From Acidobacteriota bacterium (lineage in GTDB: Bacteria > Acidobacteriota > Terriglobia > Acidiferrales > UBA7541): DNA of 44,317 nucleotides. A program made the translations under genes and the position numbers. Location: positions 1 through 44,317 of the forward strand of contig QHYH01000125.1 of NCBI GenBank assembly GCA_003223215.1, given 5' to 3'. The notes beneath the pieces were generated by a model, which made no database searches, had not been told where the DNA came from, and saw nothing but the letters and a program-made list of their open reading frames with translations. Shown in pieces: positions 15,590 through 24,815 of this stretch; the first letter of the stretch is position 1; every line of letters begins with the position of its first letter.

Positions 15590-16504
15590 TTAAATCCGCC
15601 AAACCGCTGCCGCCGCCCCCCAGAACACCAGGAACAACATACTAATATAGCCGTTCACCGTGAAAAACGCAGCGTCCAGCTTGCTCAAATCGTCCGCTTT
15701 GATAAGCGAATGCTCGTACGCGAGAAGCACCGCAACCACGGCGATCCCCGCCCACGATGGCCACGGCAACCCCAAGCTCAGGGCCAGCCAGCTCAACAGC
15801 GCGATCACGCCGACGTGCATTCCCCGCGCGATCAGCAATGCCTTTGCGATCCCGAATCTTCTCGGAATGGAAAATAATCGCGCCGCTTTGTCGTAATCGA
15901 CATCCTGGCACGCATAAAGCACATCGAAGCCGCCCACCCACAGCGTTACCGCCGCGCAAAGAATGAGCATGCGCCAGTCGAGCCCGCCGGTAACGGCGAT
16001 CCACGCCGCCGCCGGTGAAATCCCCAGCGCGAATCCCAGAAACAGATGCGACCAGTTCGTGAATCGCTTCGTAAAGGAATAAAAAAACAGAATTGCGATC
16101 GCCAGGGGCGCGAGCTTCACTGCCAATGGATTCAATTGCCACGCCGCCGCAAAAAACACCGCCACCGCCAGCAACGTAAAAAGCCATGCGAATTCAAGCG
16201 AGAGCGCGCCGGTCACGAGCGCCCGCTGCCTTGTCCGCGGATTTTCCCGGTCGTAGCGCAGGTCCACGATACGGTTCATGGTCATGGCGGCCGACCGCGC
16301 CGCCACCATCGCCACCACGATCCACAGAACCTGCCGCAACGTCGGCCAGCCGTGCCGCGTCGCCCGCGCCGCCAGCAGCGCCCCGGTCAGTGCAAACGGC
16401 AGCGCAAACACCGAGTGCTCGAACTTGATCATTTCGAGCACCGTGCGTAGGCGTCCTCTGCTCATCGCCGGCAAGTCTGCCCCGTCAAATGCGTCCTGAT
16501 TCAC
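15590..16504 (-). CDS. mqnP: UbiA-type prenyltransferase, probably of the menaquinone futalosine pathway
   Basis: The 304-residue membrane protein has about eight or nine hydrophobic helices. The first Asp-rich motif is N77-R78-x2-D81-x3-D85 and the second, QDVDYDKA, is near 205. These bind the magnesium-pyrophosphate of an isoprenoid donor. Such enzymes attach a polyprenyl chain to an aromatic acid. Next to mqnE the likely acceptor is 1,4-dihydroxy-6-naphthoate (MqnP role) rather than 4-hydroxybenzoate (UbiA). That choice rests on context, since the fold is shared. The start may be GTG 16504 or ATG 16465; neither has a strong ribosome-binding site. Confidence 0.85.
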   Translation of the reverse strand: MNQDAFDGADLPAMSRGRLRTVLEMIKFEHSVFALPFALTGALLAARATRHGWPTLRQVLWIVVAMVAARSAAMTMNRIVDLRYDRENPRTRQRALVTGALSLEFAWLFTLLAVAVFFAAAWQLNPLAVKLAPLAIAILFFYSFTKRFTNWSHLFLGFALGISPAAAWIAVTGGLDWRMLILCAAVTLWVGGFDVLYACQDVDYDKAARLFSIPRRFGIAKALLIARGMHVGVIALLSWLALSLGLPWPSWAGIAVVAVLLAYEHSLIKADDLSKLDAAFFTVNGYISMLFLVFWGAAAAVWRI

Positions 16505-16668
16505 CGTAAAACCGTGTCGAATCTTCTTTGTGCACGCGGTCTTCTCCTGTCTTCCTTGTTAAGTCTTTTTTTCTTCTGTGGTTGAATTGAGTCTCGCAGC
16601 CGCTCCGCGGCAAGTCAAGCCGAGGCTATTCGGCGCGCCGATGATAGAATTTCGAGCGGCTGAATGGC

Positions 16669-17439
16669 ATGAATCAAACGGACTTATTGAAAATTCTGGA
16701 AGCCGTCGAGAGCGGGAAACTCTCGCCCGGCGCGGCCCTCGAGCGGCTCAGGCACCTGCCGTTTGAGGATCTCGGCTTTGCCAAAGTCGATCATCACCGC
16801 GCCCTGCGCCAGGGTTTTGCCGAAGTCGTGTTTGCCAAAGGAAAGACCCCGCAACAGGTCGCCGAAATCGTTCGGGCCATGCTTCAAAAAAAAGACTCGC
16901 GCCACAACATTCTCGTCACCCGCGCCAGCCCTGAAGTTTTCAGCGCCGTAAAAAAAACCAACGGCAAAACCGCCCGTGCAGCCCGATTCCACCCGCTCTC
17001 CGGCGTCATCACCATCGAACGCAGCCGCGAAACCTCCGGAAAAGGCGTGATCCTCGTTGTCTCTGCGGGCACCAGCGACATTCCCGTCGCGGAAGAAGCG
17101 TTTCTCACGGCGCACATGATGGGCAACCGTGTCGATCAACTCTACGACGTCGGCGTCGCCGGGATTCATCGCCTGCTCGAGCACCGCGAAAGCAAGCTCG
17201 CGCAAGCCCGCGTCATCATTTGCGTTGCGGGAATGGAAGGCGCCCTTCCCAGCGTCGTTGGCGGTCTCGTCGCCGCGCCGGTGATTGCCGTGCCAACCAG
17301 CGTCGGCTACGGCGCGAGCTTCGGCGGCATAGCCGCGCTCCTCGGCATGCTCAATTCCTGCGCCTCCAACGTCGCCGTCGTCAACATCGACAACGGCTTC
17401 GGCGCTGCCTGCGTCGCCTCCTGCATCAACCGCCAGTGA
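16669..17439 (+). CDS. larB: Nickel-pincer cofactor biosynthesis carboxylase LarB
   Basis: The 256-residue protein has an N-terminal helical region (1-60) and an AIR-carboxylase-like (PurE-related) domain (about 120-250). Family hallmarks are [36 protein letters not shown] and [19 protein letters not shown]. Cys231 in the last motif is probably the residue that forms a covalent adduct with the pyridinium. LarB carboxylates nicotinic acid adenine dinucleotide, the first step toward the pincer nucleotide used by lactate racemase and related enzymes. LarC and LarE are not in this window. It diverges from the UbiA-type gene (164 bases between them). Confidence 0.9.
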   Translation: MNQTDLLKILEAVESGKLSPGAALERLRHLPFEDLGFAKVDHHRALRQGFAEVVFAKGKTPQQVAEIVRAMLQKKDSRHNILVTRASPEVFSAVKKTNGKTARAARFHPLSGVITIERSRETSGKGVILVVSAGTSDIPVAEEAFLTAHMMGNRVDQLYDVGVAGIHRLLEHRESKLAQARVIICVAGMEGALPSVVGGLVAAPVIAVPTSVGYGASFGGIAALLGMLNSCASNVAVVNIDNGFGAACVASCINRQ

Positions 17440-17465
17440 AACTCCCGCCCCCCTGGGATCTGCCA

Positions 17466-18518
17466 TCACCCTAGAGAACGACCTTCGCCGCGTTTCCAGG
17501 TCATGTCTTTCTTCACGCCCCGGAGCAGCACCTTCATCACGCCAGGTCTCTGGGCAAACGCTATCGCTTCTTGCGCTTCCGCCAGCGGAAACGCTCGCGT
17601 AACAAGCGGTCTGGGATCCACTTTCCCCGAACGCAGCAGGGCCATCGCCTTGTCGAAGGGTCCGCACCGCGAACCTACGACGTTGATTTCCTTCACCACG
17701 ATCGGCCACGTTGCCACTGGCGCCGCGCCATGAAACGTCGATTTCAGCACCAGCGTCCCGCGCGGCTCGGTCATCTGCTGCGCCAGTACGAGCCCGCTTG
17801 GCGAACCTGTCGCTTCGACCAGCAGCGAATAACTTTCTCGTACGCTCTTCCGGTCGCTCGCATCCCCGCGAACTCTCTTTGTCGCGATTCCCGCACGCCG
17901 CGCGAGCGCCAGCTTGTTTTCGTGCTTGCCATACATCACCACACGAGGAATCGCCGTACGCAGCACCCGCGCGATCAGTTGAGCCAGTTTCCCATCACCC
18001 AGCACGGCCGCTGCCCGGAACTTGCTCGCCTCCACTTGCTCCAAAATCTCGCATGCCGCCGCCAACGGCTCCACGAACAACGCTTGCTCGTCGCTCAGCG
18101 AACCTGGCACCGCATGCAAGTTCTCCAGCGGCAACGCCAAATACTCCGCAAAAGCGCCGTCATGCGCGACGATTCCCAGCACCGTTCGTCGCGCGCAGTG
18201 TGTCTCGAGTCCCCGCCGGCAGAATTCGCACTCTGGCTTGAATCGGTAAGCCGCGCACGCAACGTTGATCTCCCCGCAAACACGCCGTCCCGTCCACCTC
18301 TTTCGCTCACGCGCCGACACGCCCGCAACTTCAGCAACTTCTCCCACAAACTCATGTCCCGGGGTGCCGCGAAATTGGTGGTAGCCGCGGAGTATCTCGA
18401 CGTCCGTGTTGCAGATTCCGGCCATCCGCACGCGGAGGAGCGCCCAGCGAGGCCGGAGCTTGGGCGCCGGCTTCACGAGCAAACGCAAATTTCCTTTTTC
18501 AACTTGAAATGCGAGCAA
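17466..18518 (-). CDS. Zinc-dependent alcohol dehydrogenase family protein
   Basis: The 350-residue product is a medium-chain dehydrogenase. Catalytic zinc ligands are recognisable as Cys36 (GICNTD) and His55-Glu56 (GTPGHEFVG). A structural-zinc loop is partly present (C97, C100, C108). The cofactor-binding part is divergent: AVLGDGKLAQLIARVL replaces the usual GxGxxG. It resembles threonine/sorbitol-dehydrogenase-like enzymes; the substrate is not readable. The only start in frame before the next stop is TTG 18518, which is weak. It lies 83 bases downstream of the carboxypeptidase gene and is convergent with larB. Confidence 0.82.
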   Translation of the reverse strand: MLAFQVEKGNLRLLVKPAPKLRPRWALLRVRMAGICNTDVEILRGYHQFRGTPGHEFVGEVAEVAGVSARERKRWTGRRVCGEINVACAAYRFKPECEFCRRGLETHCARRTVLGIVAHDGAFAEYLALPLENLHAVPGSLSDEQALFVEPLAAACEILEQVEASKFRAAAVLGDGKLAQLIARVLRTAIPRVVMYGKHENKLALARRAGIATKRVRGDASDRKSVRESYSLLVEATGSPSGLVLAQQMTEPRGTLVLKSTFHGAAPVATWPIVVKEINVVGSRCGPFDKAMALLRSGKVDPRPLVTRAFPLAEAQEAIAFAQRPGVMKVLLRGVKKDMTWKRGEGRSLG

Positions 18519-18601
18519 CGGCGATACGCCCTTCTCTTGCCCGTGTGCCCTTACCCGGATTCGCTCATCATAACGCGCGACACCCTCGTTGCCCGCCTGC
18601 T

Positions 18602-20209
18602 TCAGCGCGCGTACGCCGCATTGAGAAACTCATCCACGTCTTTATGCAGCTTGTGATGCTCTTTCTCGTCGATATACATCATGTGTCCGGCCTCGTAGTA
18701 CGCGAAGCCCACGTTTTTCCGCACCGGCGGCTCCAGGTTCATGTGTGCGAACGTGTTTTCAATCCCGTTGAATGGCGTGGCCACATCATAGTAGCCGCAA
18801 AGCACCAGCACTCTCAGATAGGTCTGCTGCGTCATCGCCGCGCGCAAAACCTCCGCCACTTCGGTGTTGCCCGTCTGGTCCCACGGCCGCACATTCGCGC
18901 TCACCGTGTAGTACGTGTCGCTGTCCCACTTGAGTTCGCGCCGCACGTAGTCGTGAAAGGTGGCGACGAACGCGCCTTCATACGACGCTTCGCTCGGATC
19001 GTACTCCACGCGCTCGCCGGCCGCGTCCACGTCCATGCCTTCGAACCGCGAATCGAGCCGCCCGATGGTTCGCCGCTTGTCGCGTTCGAGTTCCTTGAAC
19101 CAGCGGAATGGGCTGATGCGCAGGTTGGTCTCTTCAATGTATTTCGGAGTAAGCCCGGTGAAGCGCGCGAGATCGGCAACCACTTTCTGATGCTCCGCTG
19201 CAGAGAGCGCGTCGCCCTTTTCGAGCGCCTGGGCGTATTCGCCGTGCGCGAATTCCCGCGCCTGCTGTGCCACCTGCTCGATGGCCAAATTCTGCAGGTC
19301 GGGCGGCAGCAAATGGTGATACCACGCGGTCGTCACATAGGTCGGCAGGAAAAACTCAAATCGATTGTCGGCGCCCCAGTTCGAGAAGGCCACCGAGGAA
19401 AGCAGTACGATGCCGCTCAAGTAAATTTGATGCCGCTCCTGGAGCACGCCCGCCAGTTCGGCTGACCGCGTCGTGCCGTAGCTTTCGCCAATCAAAAATT
19501 TGGGCGAAGCCCAGCGATCGTTGCGCGTGACGTACTCGTAGATGAAATCAGAGAACCAGTTAGCGTCCGCGATAATCCCGTGAAATTGATTGGCAGCTTC
19601 GCCAGGGGCGGGCCGGCTGAAGCCAGTGGAGACGGCGTCGATAAAAACAAGATCCGTTGCGTCGAGGAATGAATCTTCGTTGTCCACCACCGTGTACGGT
19701 GCGGGCATGCCGTGTCCGTCCGGAGTCAAAACCACCCGCTTTGGCCCCATGCCCATATGCGTGAACAGAGACGCCGAACCCGGCCCGCCGTTGTAAACAA
19801 AGCTGATCGGCCGCTTGGCGATGTCCGTCACGCCCTCTTTCGTGTACGCGACGTAAAACATGGTCGCTTTCGGCGTTCCGTCATCGGCTTTGATGTGGTA
19901 GGTCGCAGCCGTCGCGTTGTACTTGATCTCCTGCCCGCCAATGCGCGCGGAGTGATGCGTCAGGGAAGCTTTCTCTTCCGCGATCGGCGGGTGCTGCGCC
20001 GGCTTCGCCTGCGCGCCTTCTTGCTGCGCGGGCTGCTGCTCCCCCGGCTGCTGCGTGCGCTGGCGTTGCTGTGGAGGTTGCTGCGCCTGAGGAACGGTCA
20101 TTTGCTGCGAGGGAGATTCCGCGGGACGCTGCGGATCGCTTTGGCTCATCGCCGCCGGCGCAGCGAGCAGCACACAAATTCCGGCAAGGACGCACAGGTC
20201 TCTTCTCAT
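18602..20209 (-). CDS. Secreted S10-family serine carboxypeptidase
   Basis: ATG 20209 (GGAGAGG six bases upstream) gives 535 residues with a signal peptide (about 1-22). The frame runs upstream to 20332 without homology. Residues 25-75 form a Pro/Gln-rich linker. The catalytic domain has the oxyanion segment YNGGPGSAS (139-147), the nucleophile GESYG with Ser243, Asp475 in GYYDVATPF and His509 in EAGHMMYID. These are the catalytic elements of serine carboxypeptidases, which release C-terminal amino acids at acidic pH. An exported, acid-active peptidase would suit an acidobacterial lifestyle. The Gln/Pro linker is unusually long and may tether or space the enzyme. Confidence 0.9.
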   Translation of the reverse strand: MRRDLCVLAGICVLLAAPAAMSQSDPQRPAESPSQQMTVPQAQQPPQQRQRTQQPGEQQPAQQEGAQAKPAQHPPIAEEKASLTHHSARIGGQEIKYNATAATYHIKADDGTPKATMFYVAYTKEGVTDIAKRPISFVYNGGPGSASLFTHMGMGPKRVVLTPDGHGMPAPYTVVDNEDSFLDATDLVFIDAVSTGFSRPAPGEAANQFHGIIADANWFSDFIYEYVTRNDRWASPKFLIGESYGTTRSAELAGVLQERHQIYLSGIVLLSSVAFSNWGADNRFEFFLPTYVTTAWYHHLLPPDLQNLAIEQVAQQAREFAHGEYAQALEKGDALSAAEHQKVVADLARFTGLTPKYIEETNLRISPFRWFKELERDKRRTIGRLDSRFEGMDVDAAGERVEYDPSEASYEGAFVATFHDYVRRELKWDSDTYYTVSANVRPWDQTGNTEVAEVLRAAMTQQTYLRVLVLCGYYDVATPFNGIENTFAHMNLEPPVRKNVGFAYYEAGHMMYIDEKEHHKLHKDVDEFLNAAYAR

Positions 20210-20350
20210 TTCACACCTCTCCGTATGAATTAAGAGTTTCTCGGGCAACAGGACTCTAGCAAATGCACCGGAGGTTTCGCCCACTCTGCGAAGCCTCTGC
20301 ATTGGACGGACGAAGATTCGGCCGAGTTTCACCTTTACGTGAGGAAAACC

Positions 20351-22831
20351 CTACTCGTACCTTAGCGCCACGATGGGATTCACGCGCATGGCCCGCCGCG
20401 CCGGGAGGTAGGAGGCCACCACCGCCACCACAATCAAAAGCAGGGCCACGCCCAGGAAAGTCAGCGGATCGTGCGTCCCCACGCCAAAAAGCAGGCTGCT
20501 CAAAAAGCGCGCCACCAGGAACGCTCCCGCCAGTCCAATCGCCACGCCGAGTGCCGTCAGCTTGATGGTTTGCACCAGAATCATGCTGCGAACATTCGCG
20601 GCCTGCGCCCCGAGCGCCATGCGCACGCCAATCTCCTGCGTTCTTTGGCTCACCGTGTAACTCATCACTCCGTAGATGCCGACGGCTGCGAGCACCACCG
20701 CAAGGACGGCAAAAATCCCGACGAGCATGGCCGAGAATCGCCTTGGAGAGACAGAGCCCGCGAGCAGTTCGTCCATGGTCATCACGTGCGTTACCGGCAG
20801 GTCCGGAGCCGCTTGGTGAATCACCTCCGTGACCGCCGCGGCTAGGCTCAGCGGATCGGTCGCCGTCCGCACCACCACATAGGGCGTCCACCCGCCCACG
20901 AAGTAAATGTCAAAGGTTGGCTCAGCGTCCAGGCCAAACTGGTGCACGCTTCCTACAATGCCGATGACCGTGCTCCAGCATGGTTTTGGATCGAGCGAGC
21001 ACAGGTTGATGCGTTTCCCGATGGCGTCGCCTTTTGGCCAGAAGCGCCGCGCCATCGTCTCGTTGATCACCGTCCTCGGCACTTTCCAGTCGTCTTCGGT
21101 AAACAATCGGCCTTCACGCAGCGGGATCCCCATGGTTGAAAAATACGTCAGGCTCACGGTTCGGTATTGCGCGATCGGCCGCGCTCCTTCGTTAGGGATG
21201 GGCTGCCCTTCGATCACGAATCTCGAAGCCAGGCGAAATTCGTTACTCAAGGGCAGTTCATCGATTCCTGCCGCCTCCTTCACGCCCGGCAACGCGCGGA
21301 TCTGCTCTGCGATTTGCTCGAATTGGATGGATTGCTTTTCCTGAATGTGGATCCAATCCTGCTGCGAAAGCTTGCTGGCTTGCGAAAAGGGCAGCGCGGC
21401 CTGCTGCACTTCCATCGACAGGATGTGGTCCACGCGAAATCCGGGATTCACTTCCAGCAAATGTTGCAGACTGCGCAGCAGCAGTCCCGCGCCGATCAGC
21501 GCGACCAGCGCCATCGCGATCTCCGAGACCACCAGAATGTCGTGCGTTTTGCGGGGTCCCGACCCGGCCGTCCCCTTGCTTCCCTGTTTGAGAGCACCTG
21601 CGAGGTTCGCCCGGAGCGTTCGTAGCGCCGGCACCAGACCACAAATGATTCCGGCCGCCGCGCAAACCGCAGCCGTGAACGCGAGCACCGCGCCGTTCAA
21701 GCCGCCTTCCCGCAACACACCCAGGTCCGCGGGTACAAGCGCCATCAGCGCGCGCAGACCGCTCATCGCCAGCACTAGCCCTACCGCTCCGCCCGCCAAA
21801 GACAGCAACATGCTTTCCGTCAGCAGCTGCCGCGACAACTGCCAGGCGCTGGCCCCCAGCGCTGTGCGCAGCGCTGCTTCCCGCTGCCTGCCGGCGTTTC
21901 GCACCAGCAGCAGGTTCACGATGTTCGCGCACGCAATCAGCAGCACCAGGCCCACGGCTCCGGAAAGAACCGTTAGGATGCCTTTCAGTTTTGCCACCGA
22001 CGCATCTTCCATCGGTTCGACGAGCACGCCAAAGAATTTGTGCGAATCCGGATACTTGACGGTCTCCCGTTCGTTCAACCTCTTCATTTCGTCTTGAGCC
22101 TGCGCCAGAGTCACCCCGGGTTTCAGCCGTGCGACGCCGATGAACGCGTGATGAACGTGTTCGGTCAAGTCATCTTGGTACTGGCCGATGGGCATCCAAA
22201 GATCGGCCCAGCGCAGCAGACGAAAATCTGCCGGCAAGATGCCCGTTACCGTATAGCGCTGACTGTCCAGTGTGACCGTTCGTCCGATCACTCGGGGATC
22301 GCCCCCAAACCGGCTCTGCCATAAGCGATGACTCAGAATCACCACCGGGGAACTGCCCGCCCGGTCTTCTTCCGGAGTGAAGTAATGCCCGGCCGCGAGC
22401 CGTATCCCAAGCAGCGGGAACAGTCCCGCGCTGGCATAGCTCCCGAGCACCCGCTGCGGGTCGCCTTCGCCGGTGAGATTAAACCCCTGGGAGATTTGCG
22501 CGTACCCGCCCATTTCGGAAAAACTGGCATTTTGCTGGCGCCAATCCGCGTAGTCTCCCGGAGACAAAGGTGCGCGCGGAGCCTGCGGCGGGTAGGTATT
22601 CCAGATTTGCATCAGGTTTTCCGGTTGCGGATAAGGCAGGGGTCGCAACAGCACATTCTCGACCACGCTGAAAATCGCCGTGTTCGCCCCAATCCCCAGC
22701 GCCAGCGTCAACACCGCGACGGCAGCAAAGCCCGGATTCTTGGACAGTGTCCTGACCGAGTAACGGGCGTCTTCGAGAAGATTGTGAATCGCGCCACTCT
22801 CCCGTCGAAGAATCGATGGCAACCAGCGCAA
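20351..22831 (-). CDS. ADOP-type permease 1 (MacB/FtsX-like, no ATPase partner)
   Basis: The 826-residue protein has the duplicated architecture of acidobacterial orphan permeases. A first helix (about 33-57, [21 protein letters not shown]) leads into a MacB-like periplasmic core. A FtsX block follows (about 280-410, with CANIVNLLLVRNAGRQREAALR), then a second periplasmic core (about 440-680) and a second FtsX block (about 700-815, with GVMSYTVSQRTQEIGVRMALGAQ). It ends in the common ALRYE. Relatives work with MacB ATPases in lipoprotein or antimicrobial efflux, but no ATPase gene is adjacent. The only in-frame start near the N-terminus is TTG 22831, because a stop lies shortly upstream. It shares the layout and many motifs with the permeases at 29465-32020 and 39087-41516. 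Confidence 0.88.
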   Translation of the reverse strand: MRWLPSILRRESGAIHNLLEDARYSVRTLSKNPGFAAVAVLTLALGIGANTAIFSVVENVLLRPLPYPQPENLMQIWNTYPPQAPRAPLSPGDYADWRQQNASFSEMGGYAQISQGFNLTGEGDPQRVLGSYASAGLFPLLGIRLAAGHYFTPEEDRAGSSPVVILSHRLWQSRFGGDPRVIGRTVTLDSQRYTVTGILPADFRLLRWADLWMPIGQYQDDLTEHVHHAFIGVARLKPGVTLAQAQDEMKRLNERETVKYPDSHKFFGVLVEPMEDASVAKLKGILTVLSGAVGLVLLIACANIVNLLLVRNAGRQREAALRTALGASAWQLSRQLLTESMLLSLAGGAVGLVLAMSGLRALMALVPADLGVLREGGLNGAVLAFTAAVCAAAGIICGLVPALRTLRANLAGALKQGSKGTAGSGPRKTHDILVVSEIAMALVALIGAGLLLRSLQHLLEVNPGFRVDHILSMEVQQAALPFSQASKLSQQDWIHIQEKQSIQFEQIAEQIRALPGVKEAAGIDELPLSNEFRLASRFVIEGQPIPNEGARPIAQYRTVSLTYFSTMGIPLREGRLFTEDDWKVPRTVINETMARRFWPKGDAIGKRINLCSLDPKPCWSTVIGIVGSVHQFGLDAEPTFDIYFVGGWTPYVVVRTATDPLSLAAAVTEVIHQAAPDLPVTHVMTMDELLAGSVSPRRFSAMLVGIFAVLAVVLAAVGIYGVMSYTVSQRTQEIGVRMALGAQAANVRSMILVQTIKLTALGVAIGLAGAFLVARFLSSLLFGVGTHDPLTFLGVALLLIVVAVVASYLPARRAMRVNPIVALRYE

Positions 22832-23165
22832 ACAAAGCGACCTGCATCAGCTTCTTGCCGCCAGGCCTTATTGCGCGATGAATTCAGGTCGACGTTCGAG
22901 AATCCTGCCTTCGTTTCGCTCGGTATCTTATCTGACTGTGGCCCAAAATTTTACGGAATTTCGAAGTTGCAGTTCCTAAACAAAACGGTCCGGTTCCCTC
23001 CGAACCGGTGGACGAGGGCAAAGTCCCGCGAGGATGGAAAATGCGCCCGCATTCAGTCCCACGCCCATGGAAAACGGCAACACTGTCTCGCCAGTCAGCG
23101 CCGGCCCATGAATCGGACGTGGATAACACCGGTCGTCCAAAATCCCGCCACAGGCGCCCTTTGAC
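22832..23165. other. Intergenic region downstream of selA
   Basis: I find no convincing gene in these 334 bases. The only clear structure is the hairpin at 22990-23008. I looked for a tRNA-Sec and saw no cloverleaf. Confidence 0.5.
22981..23008 (-). terminator. Probable intrinsic terminator downstream of selA
   Basis: On the minus strand CCGGTTC, loop GGAGG and GAACCGG form a perfect 7-bp stem (22990-23008). It is followed by ACCG and then TTTTGTTT. It lies about 160 bases after the selA stop and would end that transcript. The T run is slightly displaced, so efficiency is uncertain. Confidence 0.5.
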
Positions 23166-24614
23166 TCAGTGCAGCGCGGCGGCGAGCGTCTTGACGAGCA
23201 GCGGTTCCTGCTCCGGGAAAACCGTGCGTAAGTCAAGAGCGAGGCGATCGTCTTCCACGCGGGCGATGACGGAAGTCCCGGCCGGCGCGCGGCGCAGCCG
23301 CTGCTCGAGTTTCGCCGCAGAATAACGAACGCTGGCAATGCGAATCACCTTGCTCGGCAGCGATTGCGTTGGCGTCGAGCCTCCTCCGGCGAGCGAAGCT
23401 CCGTCCACAACTTCAATCTCTACCTCGTCCAGGGGCAGCTCCGGGCGCAATTCTCGGATGAAATTCTCCGCGCGCCGCTTCAGTTCCTCGGGCGTCATGC
23501 GAATCATGCGCATCACGGGAATTTCGTCCCACGCCGCCCTCAGGTACGCTCCCAGCGTGGCCTCGAGCGCGGCAATCGCGAGTTTGTCGACGCGCAACGC
23601 GCGAAACAGGGGGTGCCGCCGCACTCGGGCGATCAAATCTTTCTTCCCCGCGATAATCCCCGCCTGCGGCCCGCCCAAAAGTTTGTCTCCGCTAAAGGTC
23701 ACGATGCCGACTCCGGCTTCCACGCTCTGGCGCACCGTCGGCTCGGTGATGCCCTGCTCGGCTAAATCCACGAGGCAGCCCGAGCCAAGATCCTCCACCA
23801 ACGGAATTTGCCTGCGTTGGCTCAGCGCAACCAGTTCTTCGAGCGACGGTTTGTCGGTGAAGCCGGTCACTTTGAAATTGGAAGGATGCACGCGCAGCAA
23901 CAATCGGGTTTTTTCATTGATGGCATTCTCGTAGTCGGAGAGCCGCGTGCGGTTTGTCGTCCCCACTTCCCTTAAAACCGCGCCGCTCTGCTCCATAATT
24001 TCCGGGATGCGAAAGCCGTCGCCAATTTCTATCAGTTCGCCGCGCGAAACGATCACTTCGCCGCCGCGCGCCAGTGCCGCGAGCGTGACCAGCACGGCTG
24101 CGGCGCAATTGTTTACCACGATGGCCGCCTCGCCTCCGGTAAGCCGTGTCAGCAATTCCGCGGTGTGCACGTCGCGTTTCCCGCGCGCTCCGGCTTCCAG
24201 ATCGTATTCGAGATTCGAGTACTGCGTGGCCGCCCAGCGAAACTCCTCCACCGCGCTTTCCGGCAATGGCGCGCGTCCCAGATTCGTGTGCAGGATCACG
24301 CCGGTGGCGTTGATCACCGGCAGCAGCGACCGCGCCAGAATCCGCTCCACCAGCGTGGTGATGCGCTCCTCCAGCGCGCTTCGGTCGCAGGCAACGGGAG
24401 AAATTTCTGCGAGAATGGCGGTTGCCGTTTGTCCGATGATGCGCCCGCGCAGATCATCGAGCACGGTGCGGGCAACCTCCACGACGAGGTTGCGATCCAC
24501 GCGTTTGGTCAGTTGCGCCAGCCGCGGCTGCGCCAGCAGTTCATCCACCGAGGGGATTTGCCGCAACAACTCCGACTGTTCCGCGGAAACGGCCCGTTTG
24601 GTGTGGGGAGCCAT
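23166..24614 (-). CDS. selA: L-seryl-tRNA(Sec) selenium transferase
   Basis: The 482-residue PLP enzyme matches SelA in length and motifs: an N-terminal helical domain starting QSELLRQIPSVDELL, INATGVILHTNLGRAPL (101-117), YSNLEYDLEAGARGKRD and VTFSGDKLLGGPQAG with the PLP lysine at 311. It converts Ser-tRNA(Sec) to Sec-tRNA(Sec) using selenophosphate. The organism should therefore also carry selB, selD and selC, none of which is visible here. The gene stands alone, divergent from the gene at 24816. Its ATG has no strong ribosome-binding site. Confidence 0.94.
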   Translation of the reverse strand: MAPHTKRAVSAEQSELLRQIPSVDELLAQPRLAQLTKRVDRNLVVEVARTVLDDLRGRIIGQTATAILAEISPVACDRSALEERITTLVERILARSLLPVINATGVILHTNLGRAPLPESAVEEFRWAATQYSNLEYDLEAGARGKRDVHTAELLTRLTGGEAAIVVNNCAAAVLVTLAALARGGEVIVSRGELIEIGDGFRIPEIMEQSGAVLREVGTTNRTRLSDYENAINEKTRLLLRVHPSNFKVTGFTDKPSLEELVALSQRRQIPLVEDLGSGCLVDLAEQGITEPTVRQSVEAGVGIVTFSGDKLLGGPQAGIIAGKKDLIARVRRHPLFRALRVDKLAIAALEATLGAYLRAAWDEIPVMRMIRMTPEELKRRAENFIRELRPELPLDEVEIEVVDGASLAGGGSTPTQSLPSKVIRIASVRYSAAKLEQRLRRAPAGTSVIARVEDDRLALDLRTVFPEQEPLLVKTLAAALH

Positions 24615-24815
24615 GCGAACATTTCAGCACAGGCCCGGGCACGCCGCAATCCTGCCGGACCGGCGCGCGCGGTCCCCACCCAGAAAGGGGGTTCTCGTCA
24701 GGTCACGGCTGAGGGCCTCCGGAGCGGCCCTCCTGCGGTCAAGCCGTGTCGCATTCGAAGCGCCTTTTCGGCCTTTTCGGCGCGCCGGTTGACGGTTTTG
24801 CCCGGCGAGCCTAGC

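Noticed and set aside
16684-17709. 341-codon minus-strand frame over larB
   Set aside because: Shadow of larB; composition is Gly/Arg/Asp/Ala-biased as expected for an antisense frame in GC-rich DNA.
17571-18656. 361-codon plus-strand frame over the alcohol dehydrogenase
   Set aside because: Arg/His/Leu-rich antisense shadow of a clear dehydrogenase.
22861-24815. Possible tRNA-Sec near selA
   Set aside because: I looked for a long acceptor/D-arm cloverleaf with a TCA anticodon on both strands and did not see one; the hairpin at 22990 is a terminator-like stem.
24165-24815. N-terminal extension of the MXAN_5187-like protein
   Set aside because: It would overlap selA on the opposite strand by 450 bases and is His/Arg-rich shadow sequence.
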